DNA from: Apostichopus japonicus
Taxonomy: Eukaryota; Echinodermata; Holothuroidea; Aspidochirotida; Stichopodidae
Direction: 5' to 3'
Length of the DNA: 64,000 nucleotides
Assembly (NCBI RefSeq): GCF_037975245.1
Contig: NC_092568.1
Location: forward strand, 2,914,001 to 2,978,000
The notes beneath the pieces are model-generated. The model was given only the letters and a program-made list of their open reading frames with translations. It ran no database searches and had not been told where the DNA came from. Below are positions 14,001 through 27,578 of this stretch, piece by piece. The translations under genes and the position numbers were made by a program. How positions within the stretch are numbered: the first letter of the stretch is position 1; the number at the start of each line of letters is the position of its first letter.

Positions 14001-15554
14001 GATTAATCGTTCTATTTCATTAAGTCACTAATTACATTACTAAGGTAACAAATAAATATTATTATAGATGATTATCTTGCTAATTAACATTTGATTTGAA
14101 AGATTGAAAATAAAAAAGATCTGGGTGATAGCTCTTAGTTTTAGATAATATAAAGAATACGTTTAGTCCTTTAAAATAACAATGACATATGTTCTCGTTC
14201 ACAGGATGAGTAATTATTATATATTTTGTAGAGGAGTTCTTGGACACCTTTATTGTTCAACATTCCAAAAGTATACGGCATTAAATAATCAAACAATCAT
14301 AACTAATAAATAGAATCTTTTTCAACAAGAGAAATTTTAAATGCACAAAATCAAGCAGGGGATATCTCTTTTGGGGTCACTTATTAAAGCTTGTTATGTG
14401 ATTCCAGAGACTTTTCCCAATGGTGATGTGCGATCGAAATTTCTACTTTAAAATTTTGATTTTGTGAATGTGAACCACGTAATCAGTGCACTTTTTGAGA
14501 TTTTGGCATTATAAGTAAACCTATGTGGGGGGGGGGGGAGGGGAGGGGGTTGGTCCTGAAGTTGGCGGCTAGAACGGTTTAATGCATATCACATGAACAA
14601 CAATACTGTTAGCTAGTCAATCAATTACATGTATGCAATTGCTGTGCGAAAACGTTTCCATTAAGTAGTACTACGTAGTTTTAGTGTGAAAAGTCAATTA
14701 TCGAGCCAATAAGTCTTTAAATACTACCAATTAAGGGCAGAAAGGTCACGAAGGATACTTCCATACCGTCAAACCTTAATTATATGACCCTTCGTACTCA
14801 AGTTAAAGCGAAGTGTGAAATTGGGCGAAATTGCGGACACATTCTATGGAAAGAATCCGTCGGTTGGCCTGTCAACAATGAACGCCGATCTTTCATAGAA
14901 ACCTCTTATACAATGTTTGGCAAACATTTCAACTTTTTCATCTGATAAGCGGGATGGTGTTAATTTCGTCGACTCCATCGGTGTTAACTGAAGGTCATTG
15001 TGTGTACTCGCTGGGTGAATAGGTTGGCGCCGTATATTAATCGATGATATGTATTTAATAGCGGTTATGAAAGTGAGTTAACAGTTGCCTTTCCTCTTTA
15101 TCAAAAGTTGTTCCCTTCATGCCAAACAATAGCATAGATAAAGATGGAGTCACCGTGAACTCTTGGATGCTCCAACCATGCACGTGTTGGATATTAAACT
15201 AACAAAGGCTTTCTCAGAACAATAAACCAAGTATTCAATTGAATATAAAACAACAACCCGCTAATACTAATATTACAACAATGAGAAAAAAAAGATAAGA
15301 ATTCATTTGTCTCCACCGACGTAAATAGCTACCTTATATAACAACAATAGGTCATTGTTCATCAACTATTGCTTAACTTTGCACTATTTAGGGTTAATGT
15401 CCCTTCATGGGAATGGACTTCGATGATAAATATGCACCCACAAATAACCATTCATGTATAGCTTATGTTGCAAATTGCTTTTTTCAAGTTTATCTTGTAT
15501 ACTTAGCTACTAGACTTGATATGATTTCGGACTTGTACTCCGAGTTCTTTTCTA
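11010..15554. other. Intergenic, no gene seen
   Basis: No frame here combines length, composition and splice sites. Poly-C or poly-G runs occur near 11760, 13740 and 14525, and a purine-rich GGGGAGGGG tract at 13217-13290. Short proline- and glycine-rich frames over these runs are artefacts of the homopolymers. Confidence 0.5.
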
Positions 15555-15955
15555 TATTCGTACTCCTCCTAGTGGATTTGTACTCTTTTACGGTACTCTA
15601 CCATTATAGTTGTCTGTATTTGTACTCGTCCTACAGGGTTTGTACTCTTTTGTGGTACTCTACCATAGCTGCAGGCTATATTCGTTCTCGTCCAAGTGGA
15701 TTTGCACTCTTACCGGTACTCCGCCATAGTTGCCTATGTTTGTACTCGTCCTAGTCACGGTGGATTTGTACTCTTACCGGTACTTCACCATTGTTGCCTA
15801 TATTCGTACTCGTCCTAGTGGATTTGTACTCTTTTACCATTGTCTGTATTTGTACGAGTCCTAGTGGATTTGTACTCTTTTGCGGTACTCTACCATAGTT
15901 GTATGTATCCGTACTCGTGGATTTGTACTCTTTAATGGTAATCTACCATGGTTGC
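15555..15955. repeat. Minisatellite, period about 60 bp, about seven copies
   Basis: Degenerate units carry 'TCGTCCTAGTGGATTTGTACTC' in two halves (TCGTCCTAGTGG, ATTTGTACTC) followed by GGTACTCTACCATAGTTG. Copies differ by substitutions and small indels, including an insertion of CACGG in one unit. No coding function is evident. Confidence 0.85.
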
Positions 15956-17606
15956 ATGAGGCCACTCTCCACGGCCTCTAGAGCATAGATAGAAATTCAA
16001 CTGATATACGGTCCTACCCACTATTCGAAAGCTGATGGCCTGGGTTAATATGTCACTTTCAAATTTACCCACCAGGACCATTAGATTTTGAGCTGGAAGA
16101 GATCCAAGTTTAGCATAGTACTCCCCCAGCCCATCTTCCTCTGTTTCACCTCCGCCTGAATTTCTAACACCAATTAAAAACCACCTTCAATCCTCCCGAT
16201 TGTTTGACCATAAGTATTTATTCCATCCTCTTCAACATCCAAGTTTTCAGGCGATTGTGGTATGGTACCTGTAAGTCCGATATGAAGAAGAAATGAAGGT
16301 ATGATCAAATTCATGGCACCGTTGAAAAAAATCATCTTTCATGCTTAGTACCCAAGTACTGACAATAACTTTTAAATATTCATAGATATTCCTAGCGTGA
16401 TTGTAAAAAAATTAAACGTAATTTAATCGATTATTGATTTTCTTTTTTGGTATCATTCGATAGCCTTGAATCGATCATTGACATAAAATATCTCTTTTGA
16501 CCGAGCTTCTCAGGGGAAAGGGCAACTTTTTAAACGTCTCTCAACTTATAATACATATTTATATTCGATGTTGTTATTCCGAGGGGGGGGGGGGGCAAAA
16601 ATCTGTATAACAAAGGATCATAAAAGTATTGGTTGCAGTCTGCTCAATATGTAGAGATGAAATGAAAACAGTCACTTTATTAGTTGTTTGGCCAATGGCA
16701 GCTCCTTTTCCTGACAGGCAATGACGTAATTTTCGTCTTCCCATTTCAATGACATTGTACGGGCCACAGTTTACTCGGGCAGTTATCTCACTGTCTTACC
16801 AGTTAACCGACCTTCTATTCAAATAATTAAAATGAAACCAATTAGCTCGAAAAACAACACTAGTGGCAGGATATCACTATGACGATATTTGTAAATATAT
16901 AATAGGGCAGATTAATGCGGGGCCAAAGCTCAATGACTTCTACATAACCTTAACAACTTTTGAGAGACAATATGAAAATAATTTTCCATAACACAGGAAG
17001 GAAGAAGATCGATCACAAGTTACGTCATAAAGGTTTGATAAGAAATATTGCACCCTGTTAAAAAGTACTGCTACTGCCTATAGGTTGTATCTCTAGAACA
17101 TTTTTAATCTTTACAAAATGTCCCTTAAAAATCTGAGGCTCACCAATTGTAACGGCTGGACCACTAATTATAACACAGTGACCTCAGGTGAACGCCAACA
17201 TCGACAAGAAAACATAGCACTTTTATGGCTCCAAATAACATAGGTACAGTTTATTACCATCTTTTTCAAAATTTCGAATGGTGTTGAATATCATCCAAGG
17301 GGTTTTCAGTGTGAAGTTGAAAGAAACTTTTGTGTGGTTGAGTTATTAGAATTTATTAATCAACGAATTAACATTAATAACATTTAGGTCTATACATTGA
17401 ACGTCGGTGGCGTCAACTTCAAGTTTCCTTTAATGGAGCAGCCCAGAGATTAAGCATATTTTAATGCTGAATAGCTGTAGAAACACTTTTTTTTACTATA
17501 TTTTTCATTACTTTTTATGGATTATGATTTATCCTTTCAGCTTTGAATCGAAAGACACGTCCAGGCAGCGTTTACGTCTTCATTTTTGCAGCAAAGCATT
17601 GGTCCC
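15956..17606. other. Intergenic, no gene seen
   Basis: AT-rich DNA with one poly-G run near 16580. Around 17395-17420 the words GGTGGCGTCAACTTCAAG repeat those of the diverged direct repeat at 1275-1667, so a dispersed repeat family may be present. Confidence 0.4.
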
Positions 17607-17806
17607 CATTGCTATATACTGCAGCTGAATATTCATGTGTGCGGGGAGGACTGGGTCATTGCTATATACTGCAGCTGAATATTCATGTGTGCGGGGAGGA
17701 CTGGGTCATTGCTATATACTGCAGCTGAATATTCATGTGTGCGGGGAGGACTGGGTCATTGCTATATACTGCAGCTGAATATTCATGTGTGCGGGGAGGA
17801 CTGGGT
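17607..17806. repeat. Four near-perfect 50-bp tandem copies
   Basis: GCTATATACT starts at 17611, 17661, 17711 and 17761, exactly 50 bases apart, with essentially no divergence between units. This implies very recent amplification or ongoing length change. Each unit contains CTGCAG and ends GGGGAGGACTGGGT. Confidence 0.95.
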
Positions 17807-18274
17807 CATGGTTGGTGGAGGGACGGGGTGTTGTGCCTTTGTGAAAAATCCAACGGATATTGAACCCTTTTGACATTCTTTAGGAAGTTGTTGTCAGACT
17901 GTCGGAATTTACTCAGTTTATCTTTCGTTTTTAGGTCGTTAACAATGAAAATCTTATTGGGATAACGTCACTCATTAATATAGAAGGTTAGTCAACTTCG
18001 TAAAGTCAAATAAGTATTTAAATTCGAGGGCGAGGTTGGCAGTACCCATCAATAGATAGTATGGGTTTATGAGGGGTAGCGAATAAATTCGAAGAGTAAA
18101 CTTGAGGTTGTGACAATTGTTGAGGACTGAGTGATGCATGCATCGGTGCTTTCCGCGTAATATGTGTTTGTTTATTTATTTCTTGTGTTCCCGGGGTGGA
18201 GCGGGGTGGGCGAGATGGGGCTGGGTTGGTCGGGATGGGCGGGGTGGGGTTGCATATCATTAAGTGCACATGTC

Positions 18275-19616
18275 CAGGGGCGTATCCAGGGGGGGGGGCG
18301 CAACAGGCGCGCGCCCCCCCTATTGGCCGTCACCAAACAAAAAAAAGTTTAGCAAAAAAAAAAAAAAATTGATGACGACCTTTATGTGAGATGTCGGTGA
18401 TCGCTCAACCCCCCCCCCCCCCTCCCGTATGCTTTATTTTTTGTTTGCCAAAAAAAGGTTCTGGCGAAGTTCGGCGGCATAATAGTTTTAGAAACATAGA
18501 TGGTAATTGTGTTTGTATTATCACTATAAACACTAAGTGACATGCCAGCCATACTAAATTGTGCATTTTGTGTCCATATTTACTGGAAATGTTGCTTATT
18601 ATTAAGGTCGAAAAATGGATCACATATGGCCATGGGCGGCGATCCTGGGTGGAGGGGGGATATATCCCCCCATGAAAATGGGTGGAGGGGATGTAATGCA
18701 CCATATCCCCCCCCCCCCCCCACCAAATGCCAGGAATAAGAATATTTTCATGCCTACATTTATGCATCTTCGTTAATGTACGGCTCTTTTTTAGCTTCAT
18801 TTCTCGCCTACCATAAACGCAGTGCGATCTTTTCAAATAAAGCGTCTTTATAAAGCAAAAATAGTTGACTGTAGGCTTCATTGGCCCTATACCAACAAAA
18901 TGTATTATTGCGCCCACGGTATTGATATAGTACATATATGCACCCTCATAGTATTCATATAGGCCCTATAGCAGGCCTACACGCGTACATGTTCCCTCGA
19001 ACAGCTGAGAATCTCATGTAACCAGGGTAATGCTTAATACACGTTTCACCTGGATGCCCTAGCAATCGGTACCTAGGAATGTAACTATGTGTAATTGTGT
19101 ATTGCATGTGTATAGGCCTATAATAGCCTGCATGAGGCCATTTTCTTCATCGAATAATATAAAAGAGCTCTCGAACATTCTAACGTTGCGCCTGAAACAA
19201 GATTGACAGGGGCAATTTTCCCAAAATAACACCCGAAATTAAAAAAAAGTATTTTGGATCCTGATTATGAGATATTTCGGACATGACATCCCTATTTTAA
19301 AGTTGGGTATATGCCGCTTGGAAACCTCGGGAAGTGCCGTTTCCGGCCATCTAGAGGGTTTGTTAATCCCAAAATTTTCTTGTACGCTTCACGCCAACCC
19401 ATGGTGGCGCTACGCTTAGATAGTCAACAAGGTCATATCCCCCCCCCCCCACTCGGAAGTACGGATCGCCGCCCATGCATATGACACCATTTTGCATTTC
19501 AGCCCTTCTTCAAAAGCAAAAATTGTACACCCCTCCCCTTAGACCCATCCCCCAGGACGGCGATCATTCATGCCTGACGCCCCCCCCCCTTTTGGAAAAT
19601 CCTGGATACGCCCCTG
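18275..19616. mobile_element. Inverted-repeat DNA transposon remnant, outer element
   Basis: Perfect 16-bp inverted ends: CAGGGGCGTATCCAGG at 18275-18290 and its complement at 19601-19616. Ends starting CAGGGGCG are typical of hAT-like non-autonomous elements in invertebrates. Flanks (..CATGTC and TATGTC..) give only an imperfect target duplication. Poly-C/G runs follow both ends. No transposase frame remains. A second element is nested inside. Confidence 0.75.
18631..19477. mobile_element. Nested hAT-like element with 8-bp target duplication
   Basis: Perfect 15-bp inverted ends CATGGGCGGCGATCC (18631-18645) and complement (19463-19477), each followed inward by a poly-G/poly-C tract. The 8 flanking bases are CATATGGC on the left (18623-18630) and CATATGAC on the right (19478-19485), 7 of 8 alike, the duplication length of hAT transposons. 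It lies wholly inside the 18275-19616 element, so it inserted later. No coding frame is seen. Confidence 0.75.
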
Positions 19617-22600
19617 TATGTCAATCAATGATAGGTTATCCTTAGATCTGCTTTCCCTCACAAATCTGATAAAAGGCCTATAGTTTTCCCGATTTCGATA
19701 GTATGATAAAAGTTGCCACTTGCCATTATAAGATCACAATTTACTTATGAGACTAAAGAACGTGGGAAATAATATGATGAAACAAGGGACGATTTGCAGT
19801 TCGTGCGTCCTCAAACGGTCAGATCCACGTAGTGGGAGAAGGGAGGGGGGGGGTGTACATGAACCTGAAATAACCAAGAAAAAGAAAATGAAAATTTGTT
19901 CCACATATGTTAGTACTGTATAAGCATTTGAATAACCTCAAATAGTCAAAGTCATATGTAAAGGGGAACTGAACTAGTTTTAGGATCAACTTTTTAAAGG
20001 CAGCTAAGGAAGAAGTACGGTTTTTAGACCAAATAAACAATGAAAGACGTTTTTCTACTTCAGGAAGTGTGTCATCAGTGTTTGAAGTTTTCGGGGACTT
20101 TTCGGGGTTGTCCTTTGCAGTTAATAAGGTCTTTGGCCTGCGCCAGTTGTTCGACAGAAATCACGTCTACTTTATTGTCTTACTCAGTCTATAACGTCAT
20201 CACCAACTACTGCTGGTGGAAAGTAACTCAGTTTATACGGTCGACAGTATACAAGCATATCATATTGTAAGGCTTTGGGAAAGAAACTTGAGAAATATTA
20301 ACTCTTTGTAATGATTCACGTTTCAACTCCATTTCAACAAGTTCTAATAAACATACAACATACTTTAGCATAACACGAGAACGGTTACTATTGGTCACTA
20401 GCCCTTTACTAACGTTTACTTGGTCACTAGCTGAGATAACATGTGCCTTGCTGGTTTTTCAAGTGTCCTTCATTATGTTACCCTATCTACTGTAATGTTA
20501 GTTTTGTATCAATCTTGTACAAACATATCAGAAATAAATTTGAAATTGAAAAAAAAAAAAAAAAAAACCGTACAATGTATGACGTCATACACTATATGAA
20601 AAAAGAAACAATTTACACCTTTGAAATAAGGGTTAAGCCAGAGACATATGGTGGGCTTAATAAGGACATAAATTTATATTTATATGTAGCCTATATGTGC
20701 GTATATATTGTATACGGCGTGTTCCGTGCTCACAACTTGACAGTTTCGCAGTTTCGCAGGCAAAGTTCGTATAGGTCTATTGCACATAATACAAAACAAA
20801 CACAGAAGTGCATGGGACTTCCCCGATCACAAGACCTTTGAAGCGATATAAATATCATAAAAATGAACTAATATAACTCCTAGCAAGTATTGTTGACCAA
20901 GTGACACGTCACTGCCTAAATGTCAATGACTGATAAACTAAACTTCAGTTGCGAACTTTGATTTGTCATATGATCCATTTTGTTGTGATTAGAACAAACA
21001 TCTTAGCGTGTATATACCGATTAAATAGATAGCCTATTGCTTCAGGTTTGTATCGAACGCCGATAGGGCCAATATATATAAAATGAACGTTAGTATCCAA
21101 GACATGGAAACTTGTGAACATTTAAAATCATCGTGCAATGGAAGTTTCCTTTAAATAACATCAGCAGAAATATATATTACAATATTGTTTATTTGTAGTT
21201 CATCTTCCGAGATATTGCATAGGCCTATCGTAATGTACATGGAGCACATGGTAGTATGTTTCTCTGTTACGTCATTATCATCATATGGTGTGTATGGAAC
21301 GCCAGAGAGACAACACCACGTGAGCATTATGATATGTAAGACAGTATGATGATGTACTATATAGATACGAAGATGTAAATACATACGTATATAGTTATAT
21401 TGTAGTAATTTTATATAAACATACATAATTAACTCGCTCATGTAAGCTAAACGTTTTCAATATAGCATTTACAAGGTTATTACATATATTGGTATGTAAA
21501 CACAACATACGTTCTCAACTTAACTTTTTAAACACTTGATATGATTTTAATGCAACAAACTAAGTAAGTTTGCGTTTTTCAAATGATTGCATTCAAGTAT
21601 ATTGAAATGGTGTGAAAATTGTGAAAAAACGTTGCTGATCAAAATAAGTATACACAGGGTTTGATTCTCATTTACCAATGAAATGAGATATATCAGTTCT
21701 ATAACTTAGTCTTGCTAATAACTACTTTTGCATTTTTGGTGAGGTCTATGGGGGGGGGTGGGGGGGTTGTACACCGTCACACCCACACCCGGATCCGCTT
21801 CTAGGTTTATATATGCATCAGATAGTAACAGTGTATTTTACTTCATATTTCCTCTTGAGAGAAATGAAGTAATAGGCTCCTTTTATCGTTTAAGTGGTGT
21901 CCCCTAAGCAAAAAATAAATCTCGAACATGATATAATCTTCGCCTTGTGTATTTCCTTTAATTTAAACGTTACGTTGTGAACCCATTTGTTTCAAAAATG
22001 CAGAATGTCTCCTTTTGATACTGTCATCCTTTTCTTATACATGCGCCTTTTATTACGTGATTCTCGAAGTTATAACGCAAAATACCGATTATTCCTTAAG
22101 TGTTAAAATAGAGCCCCAACACCAACCCCAACCCCACCCCTGCCTACCCCACCTTCTCTCTCCCTCTCTCCTCCGTTGATTTCACTTGTCAGATCCCAGT
22201 TTAAATGCAACATTATATTGTACCGCGGCACTAATTGTAATAAATACCATATCATGCCGTTTAGTATCTGTCACTGCTCCATATACCAACCATACACCAC
22301 CGAGCCGAGCATTGCTCAATGAAAACAAAAGCATTTATGCAACCTCACGGAGGGCATCATTATTTTCCTTTAAGAAAACTAAACCAACAATTCCTCAACC
22401 TCTGACATATAATAATTCTCATTTCTGATTCGTTTTGTATAGAGTCAACCTTTATTTTTGGTTGATGTTTCATCTCATAGTTGCTTGGGTCTAATTGATG
22501 ACATGTTTATTGAAGATAAACTCGCATATTTCCACGTTTCTTAGAATTGGTCCAGCTGACCAGCCCGATGTACACCGACGCGGTTCGTTCTTCCTGGCGC

Positions 22601-23989
22601 CCTATGACGTCATCCATTCTAATTCATGTAACCATTCTGTACGCCGAGGAAAAAAAACATCTTAGAAGCCGTGGCTTTGACTTTACATCACACAATTTGA
22701 AATCACACACAGAGTTTAAAGAAATAAAATACCAAGTATTGAATTATTGCTGTACCAACAACAACATTATCACATGACAACATTCTCCTAACTATGTAGA
22801 TGCATATAAGAATGAGGTCAGTTTGGAACAGAGTGATCGTAACGTTTTCTTCCGTTCTCAGATTCGTTTAAAGGGGATAAAACCTGTCTTCAATAGTATT
22901 GGCAAACAGATTGCAGGCTCGAACCAGAAAATAACATCGAGTACCAGAACCACTGGAAACGATCGAAGAGGGGGGGGGGGGGATGACAACATCCCTAACA
23001 TTTGGAAAAGGGCTTACCCCTTCCTTGTCTTTGCTCTGAAAATTATCATTCACAGATAGTAGGGTCCTCAATTATAATTGGTATGACTTGATACTTGATG
23101 TTGATACTTGGTTTCTTTACAAGGCACGGAGCCCCTGATTGGGAGGGGAAGGGAGGTAAGCTTAGACATGACCCCCATAATTTCATGCGGGCATGGTGGC
23201 GGCAGTTTCAGCACCTGTGGACATCGGTGTTTGCTTACGAAATGGAATGATTAAAAGTACTTTTTACCTCCTATATGTATATCATAGTTCATTAACCGTA
23301 TTCCATGTGTGATATTAAGAGGCGAAATCCGATGAAAAGGTGCATGCAGGTACTGATGAATAGGCCTATGGTGAAGACATATCAAGGAGGGACTGGAAAA
23401 TGAAACTAAGAAAAAAAAATACAAAGAATAAAACACATTGAAAACAATATATCGACACAAACAGACATTGACCGAGGAGAGGAAGGATTGAGTCTATAAA
23501 TCTATGAATGTTTTTGCTTTAATCCAGTTTTTTTTTGGCAGAGCAAAATCAATGACATGCAACCCTGCCAAGTACCCTACACATTTCACACCATTTCTTT
23601 GTGCTCCATTAAACTTACATCTTTCTGATCCCTTTATAGACGGGCTTAGCCTAATACTCGACCTATGTAAGTTATTGGAAGTTACTACATTGTGAAGAAC
23701 ATAATAAGCATATTGCGCAGGTCGGCGCCCCCTCGTTTGTTTTTTAATCCAACCAAGATTTTAGGCCGAAGGGATGTCTTTAAGCAATAAAAAGTGAGAG
23801 AGTGAAAGAGAAAAAAATCTATGACAAGAATAATAACTGTTCATTACTCTGTGAATACCAACAGGGACTAAGTATGCCAAATGCAAACGCTTGTTACGAA
23901 AATATCCTTAAGTATCAAACTCGCTATTTTTAGATTTGAAAAAAATATTCCAATCTTTGTTAACTTTGTTCTTCTTTCTTTTTTTATAG
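19617..23989. other. Intergenic, no gene seen
   Basis: Contains an (A)n run near 20550, poly-G near 21750 and 22970, and a CT-rich stretch near 22150. Open frames are short and none is bounded by convincing splice sites or resembles a known family. Confidence 0.45.
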
Positions 23990-24067
23990 GGGGAACTCGT
24001 GGGAAACTGAACGAGTCGGCTTCAGTCGGAGAACTTCATGAGTTTAAGGGCATCATTCACTGGGTTG
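23990..24067 (+). CDS. Orphan exon candidate, 78 nt, phase 1-1
   Basis: A strong acceptor (CTTCTTTCTTTTTTTATAG) and donor (GGTTG|GTGAGT) enclose 78 bases open in one frame, reading GTRGKLNESASVGELHEF then KGIIHWV. Both ends are phase 1, so it could be inserted or skipped without a frame change. The residue mix is protein-like, but no neighbouring exon was found within several kb and I recognise no family. It may belong to a gene with very long introns, or be chance. Confidence 0.3.
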
Positions 24068-27000
24068 GTGAGTGACTCATGATGGAGCTATGGGGAAACA
24101 CCGGTGATGAGTCACTTCGAATATCACTTCTTTTCAAGAATGGGGTGACTAACATCTTATGTTTATCGTGGGTCTTATTGAGATTCTGTGGTCGGTAACC
24201 CGCTGTTCCGCCACGCTTCGATCTCGATAATTTTCTTGCCTCTGCACAGTTGGACCGCTGTTCCTACCAGCTATTTATGTTACCTAATTTCACATACTGC
24301 TGGCAACAATCTAATAGATATATGGCCTAACGATATGTATTTAGAGTCATATCGAGTTTTGGCAATAATATGTTTTAATGGAATTATGAAAACAAAAGAC
24401 CGAGTATGATTCCACCGCAGGGATAAATGTTATAGCAATACGAATCACGATATTATACTCTTGTAAAAACGATATAGCCGCCTGCAGTGGTAGTGGTGGC
24501 GCCATCACACTTTGTGATCTTCCCTGATGAAAATCCGGAGTTAGGGTTTGTTGGAACTTCGTGTATTTGGATCGGACGTTGTACCTATGGTAGCATTATG
24601 GTAGCGTCACAAATTTAATGATCGAAAATTTCATATACGTTATGCTATGACAGTGTTTTCAATTGGTCTATACATTAAATTTCTATGTTCCATCAACTTG
24701 CATTTTCATCTAACCGTCTGTGCTGACATCAAACCATCAAACTTACATGTTTCAATGACTCATGCACTCAGGCTGTTCTGAGAAACTGCCGAGCCTGTTC
24801 TGCAGATTCTTTACGATATTCCTATTCGCTCATATCGGAGGTTTTCTGTAACATATAAACTTTACCTATGTAAATACGTACAGCAAAGGAAGTGAGGTCA
24901 GGCCTGACGAAACGGGTTGTTGGTCAGAGCCCCTGACTCTCGACGCCCCGGGGTGAGGGTACAGCAAGATATTCCTGCGTAAACCAGCTCTATGCAACAA
25001 CAACAAAAAACAAACATCCTGGACTGTTAAAATAAAAATTAAGGTATTCGCTACGCCGGAGGTACGGGAATGAATGCACAAAACGTATAATAGTAAACGG
25101 ATTCGAATAAGCTCCACGGTAGAATCCATTTTCAGTTTGTCGTTTGTATGTCTGCGTAGGAATTCACATTGGATGCAGATCCAAATTGCAATATCTAACA
25201 TTGTAAACATTGCAGCTCAAATATCGATATAGCTTATCAGTCTACTTTCCGTGGTACCCCTCGTCGCACTTTAATTTCAAGAATTTACTTACAAGCTTGA
25301 CTGTCGCCAAGTACTTACTAAGATGCCTCAGTACTGCCTCAGGGATATACGCCTCTTCTTGCAAGCAGGACTAGGCCTGCTTTCCAACAGCGAGGGTTGA
25401 ACGAAAACGAAGACAAATTTAAGGGCATCTTATTTCCCTGGGCCATGTAATCAGTATCGAACGAGTCTGAAATTTTCAAAAACACGTCTAAGTTAAGATG
25501 TCGCACTTCTAAGAGTTAGAAATAAGGTACACTAAATATTTGACGGGCATGACGAGAGGGGCTACAACGACAGGGCTCGGGGTCAATAATGGGGTCTCGG
25601 GGGGGGGGGTGGTGGAATTAAGAACTATGTTTTATCATTTCCATATTCTCATTAAGGGAAATCATAGATTTCAAAAAGAGGTCGGCAGACATCGTTTTAA
25701 GAGACTAATGCCCATCGATATAATATAGTAACTAGCTTTTTCTTACAGTTTAGAAAAAGGTTTAAATGTTATGCGAGTTTTGCATGGGGTCTACGACAAG
25801 CCACGATTTAAATTGCGTACAATCAATGAGCATGCAGACTGCAGGAGTACATGGTTTCTCTACCATTCTTCTTTTGTAGGCCCTTCACTATAACCACGAT
25901 TGTAGATAGAGCAACAATTAGTTTTCGTTTTTCGACAATTGCAGTGTTTCAGTTTTTCTTCAGGGTTTTAAGCCCGTAGGACTGTAACAACTGTAGCATC
26001 GGCCTTTCGAGTTTTCCAAGGCGTAAGAGCAAACCCATTCCCTTCTACCTCTCCACGGGACTACATAGCATCTAAATACCCCTCCTCCTTCCTACAAAAA
26101 TGGTGGATGCGACCCAGTGTGTGGAACCCCAACTGCAGGTTCTCGTCTCAACTCTGAAGTTACATTAGGATATGCGAGCGAGCGGGTGGTGGTGGTGGGG
26201 GGTATTAGAAGATAACTTCAATATACGTGATCGACAAACCACTGCCCAAGACATCGGATAGGTCTTTCATTGCCCTTGCCAGATAAAGTATTATGGAACG
26301 GTCTCGACATGTTATTTTCTTCCTAACATTGGGAAACAGATGGCGTTCCGTACAAGTGAAGTCGGCCAACTGAAAACGACTCCGGTCGCTTTCCGATAAT
26401 TAAAACAGTAAAAGTGACGAAAGCGGGTCATCCACATTATTAAGATCCTTTTTCTCCTGCATTTAGAAGACTGAATATCAGAAGTGCCATCTCGTCATGT
26501 TTGTGTGTCCGGTTTTGCATTAATTTTACAAAAGAGCTCGAAAGTTGAATATTGTTGCATCTTCGATTACGTTGACTTTGTATTAGGAGTAGATCCACGA
26601 AATAAGCATGAAGGTATAAAGACACATAAGCTTTAGTTACACAACTGTTAAGCTGCTCCATAGACCCCATACCGTGGGGTAGTTTTTAGGATTGCTGTCT
26701 GTGGAATTGAAATGTTTAATGGGTATTGGTTATGAATAAATTGATTCCTGATTTAAGCTCTGTAACTTCTTGGATGCTTGATGACATTGTTGCATTTCTT
26801 GAATTAAAACAAACAAACATTGCAATGGCAATTTGCAGCCAGAGGTAAAGCAATCTCTTAATTCACTGTTAAGCTAGAAATTGATTAACTAATTAGAGTG
26901 TAGAGTACACTGCTTACACACTTGGTGATGAAGTGACAAGCAAGCAAGGGTGGGGAGTGATACAGATAGCATATATATCATTGAGTTCCCCTAGGAGGTT

Positions 27001-27578
27001 CCAGGATGCATGCCTTTATTTTCCTGGACAAATACAAAGTGAATTTCTTTGTGTTTGTGTGGCTGCCATGTAAATAACATGACATGTTTCACTTTTGTTG
27101 TGACTGCCATCTGGCGAATTGTTGCTACCCGCTGTAAGAATTGAAAAATATGAGGCCGGGGAGGGGGGGCAAGGGAAGGGGGACAGCAAGACATTTTGTG
27201 TATTTTGAACCAATGAAAATGCTACAGAGTTATGTATGTGTCCTGTATCAATTCTATACAGTATGGCAAGTATCAGAAAGAGAGGCAGACAATCTGAGGA
27301 ATGTTTAATCATCACCTATACATAATTCAGTAGAAAAATACAATATCTATCATTTGCTACAAGTATACCCTCTCTGTCTCTGCTCATTACCTTCTTTATC
27401 CCTCTATCCCTCACCACAGGTGGAAAACTGGTCCTACCACGCTTCTGCATTAACTCAAACTAAAAAACTGGCTTGAATAATTGTTATATATACACCTTTC
27501 ATGAATAAATAAGACAATATTTTTTAAAACTGCTAATTTTTTAATTATATTGTGAAGGGTGGACGATGGGTTTCCTTG
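24068..27578. other. Intergenic, no gene seen
   Basis: Mostly unique AT-rich DNA with poly-G near 25600. A short inverted repeat GTGACTCAT..ATGAGTCAC lies at about 24071-24114. The upstream exon or promoter of the small membrane-protein gene at 27579 is likely somewhere to its right end but could not be fixed. Confidence 0.4.

Noticed and set aside
17543-17873. CVRGGLGHCYILQLNIH repeat frames
   Set aside because: Open only through the 50-bp tandem copies; no start context or splice sites.
24061-24125. GGTGATGAGTCAC..TTCGAA as a hammerhead ribozyme core
   Set aside because: The invariant CTGATGA and GAAA elements are not both present.
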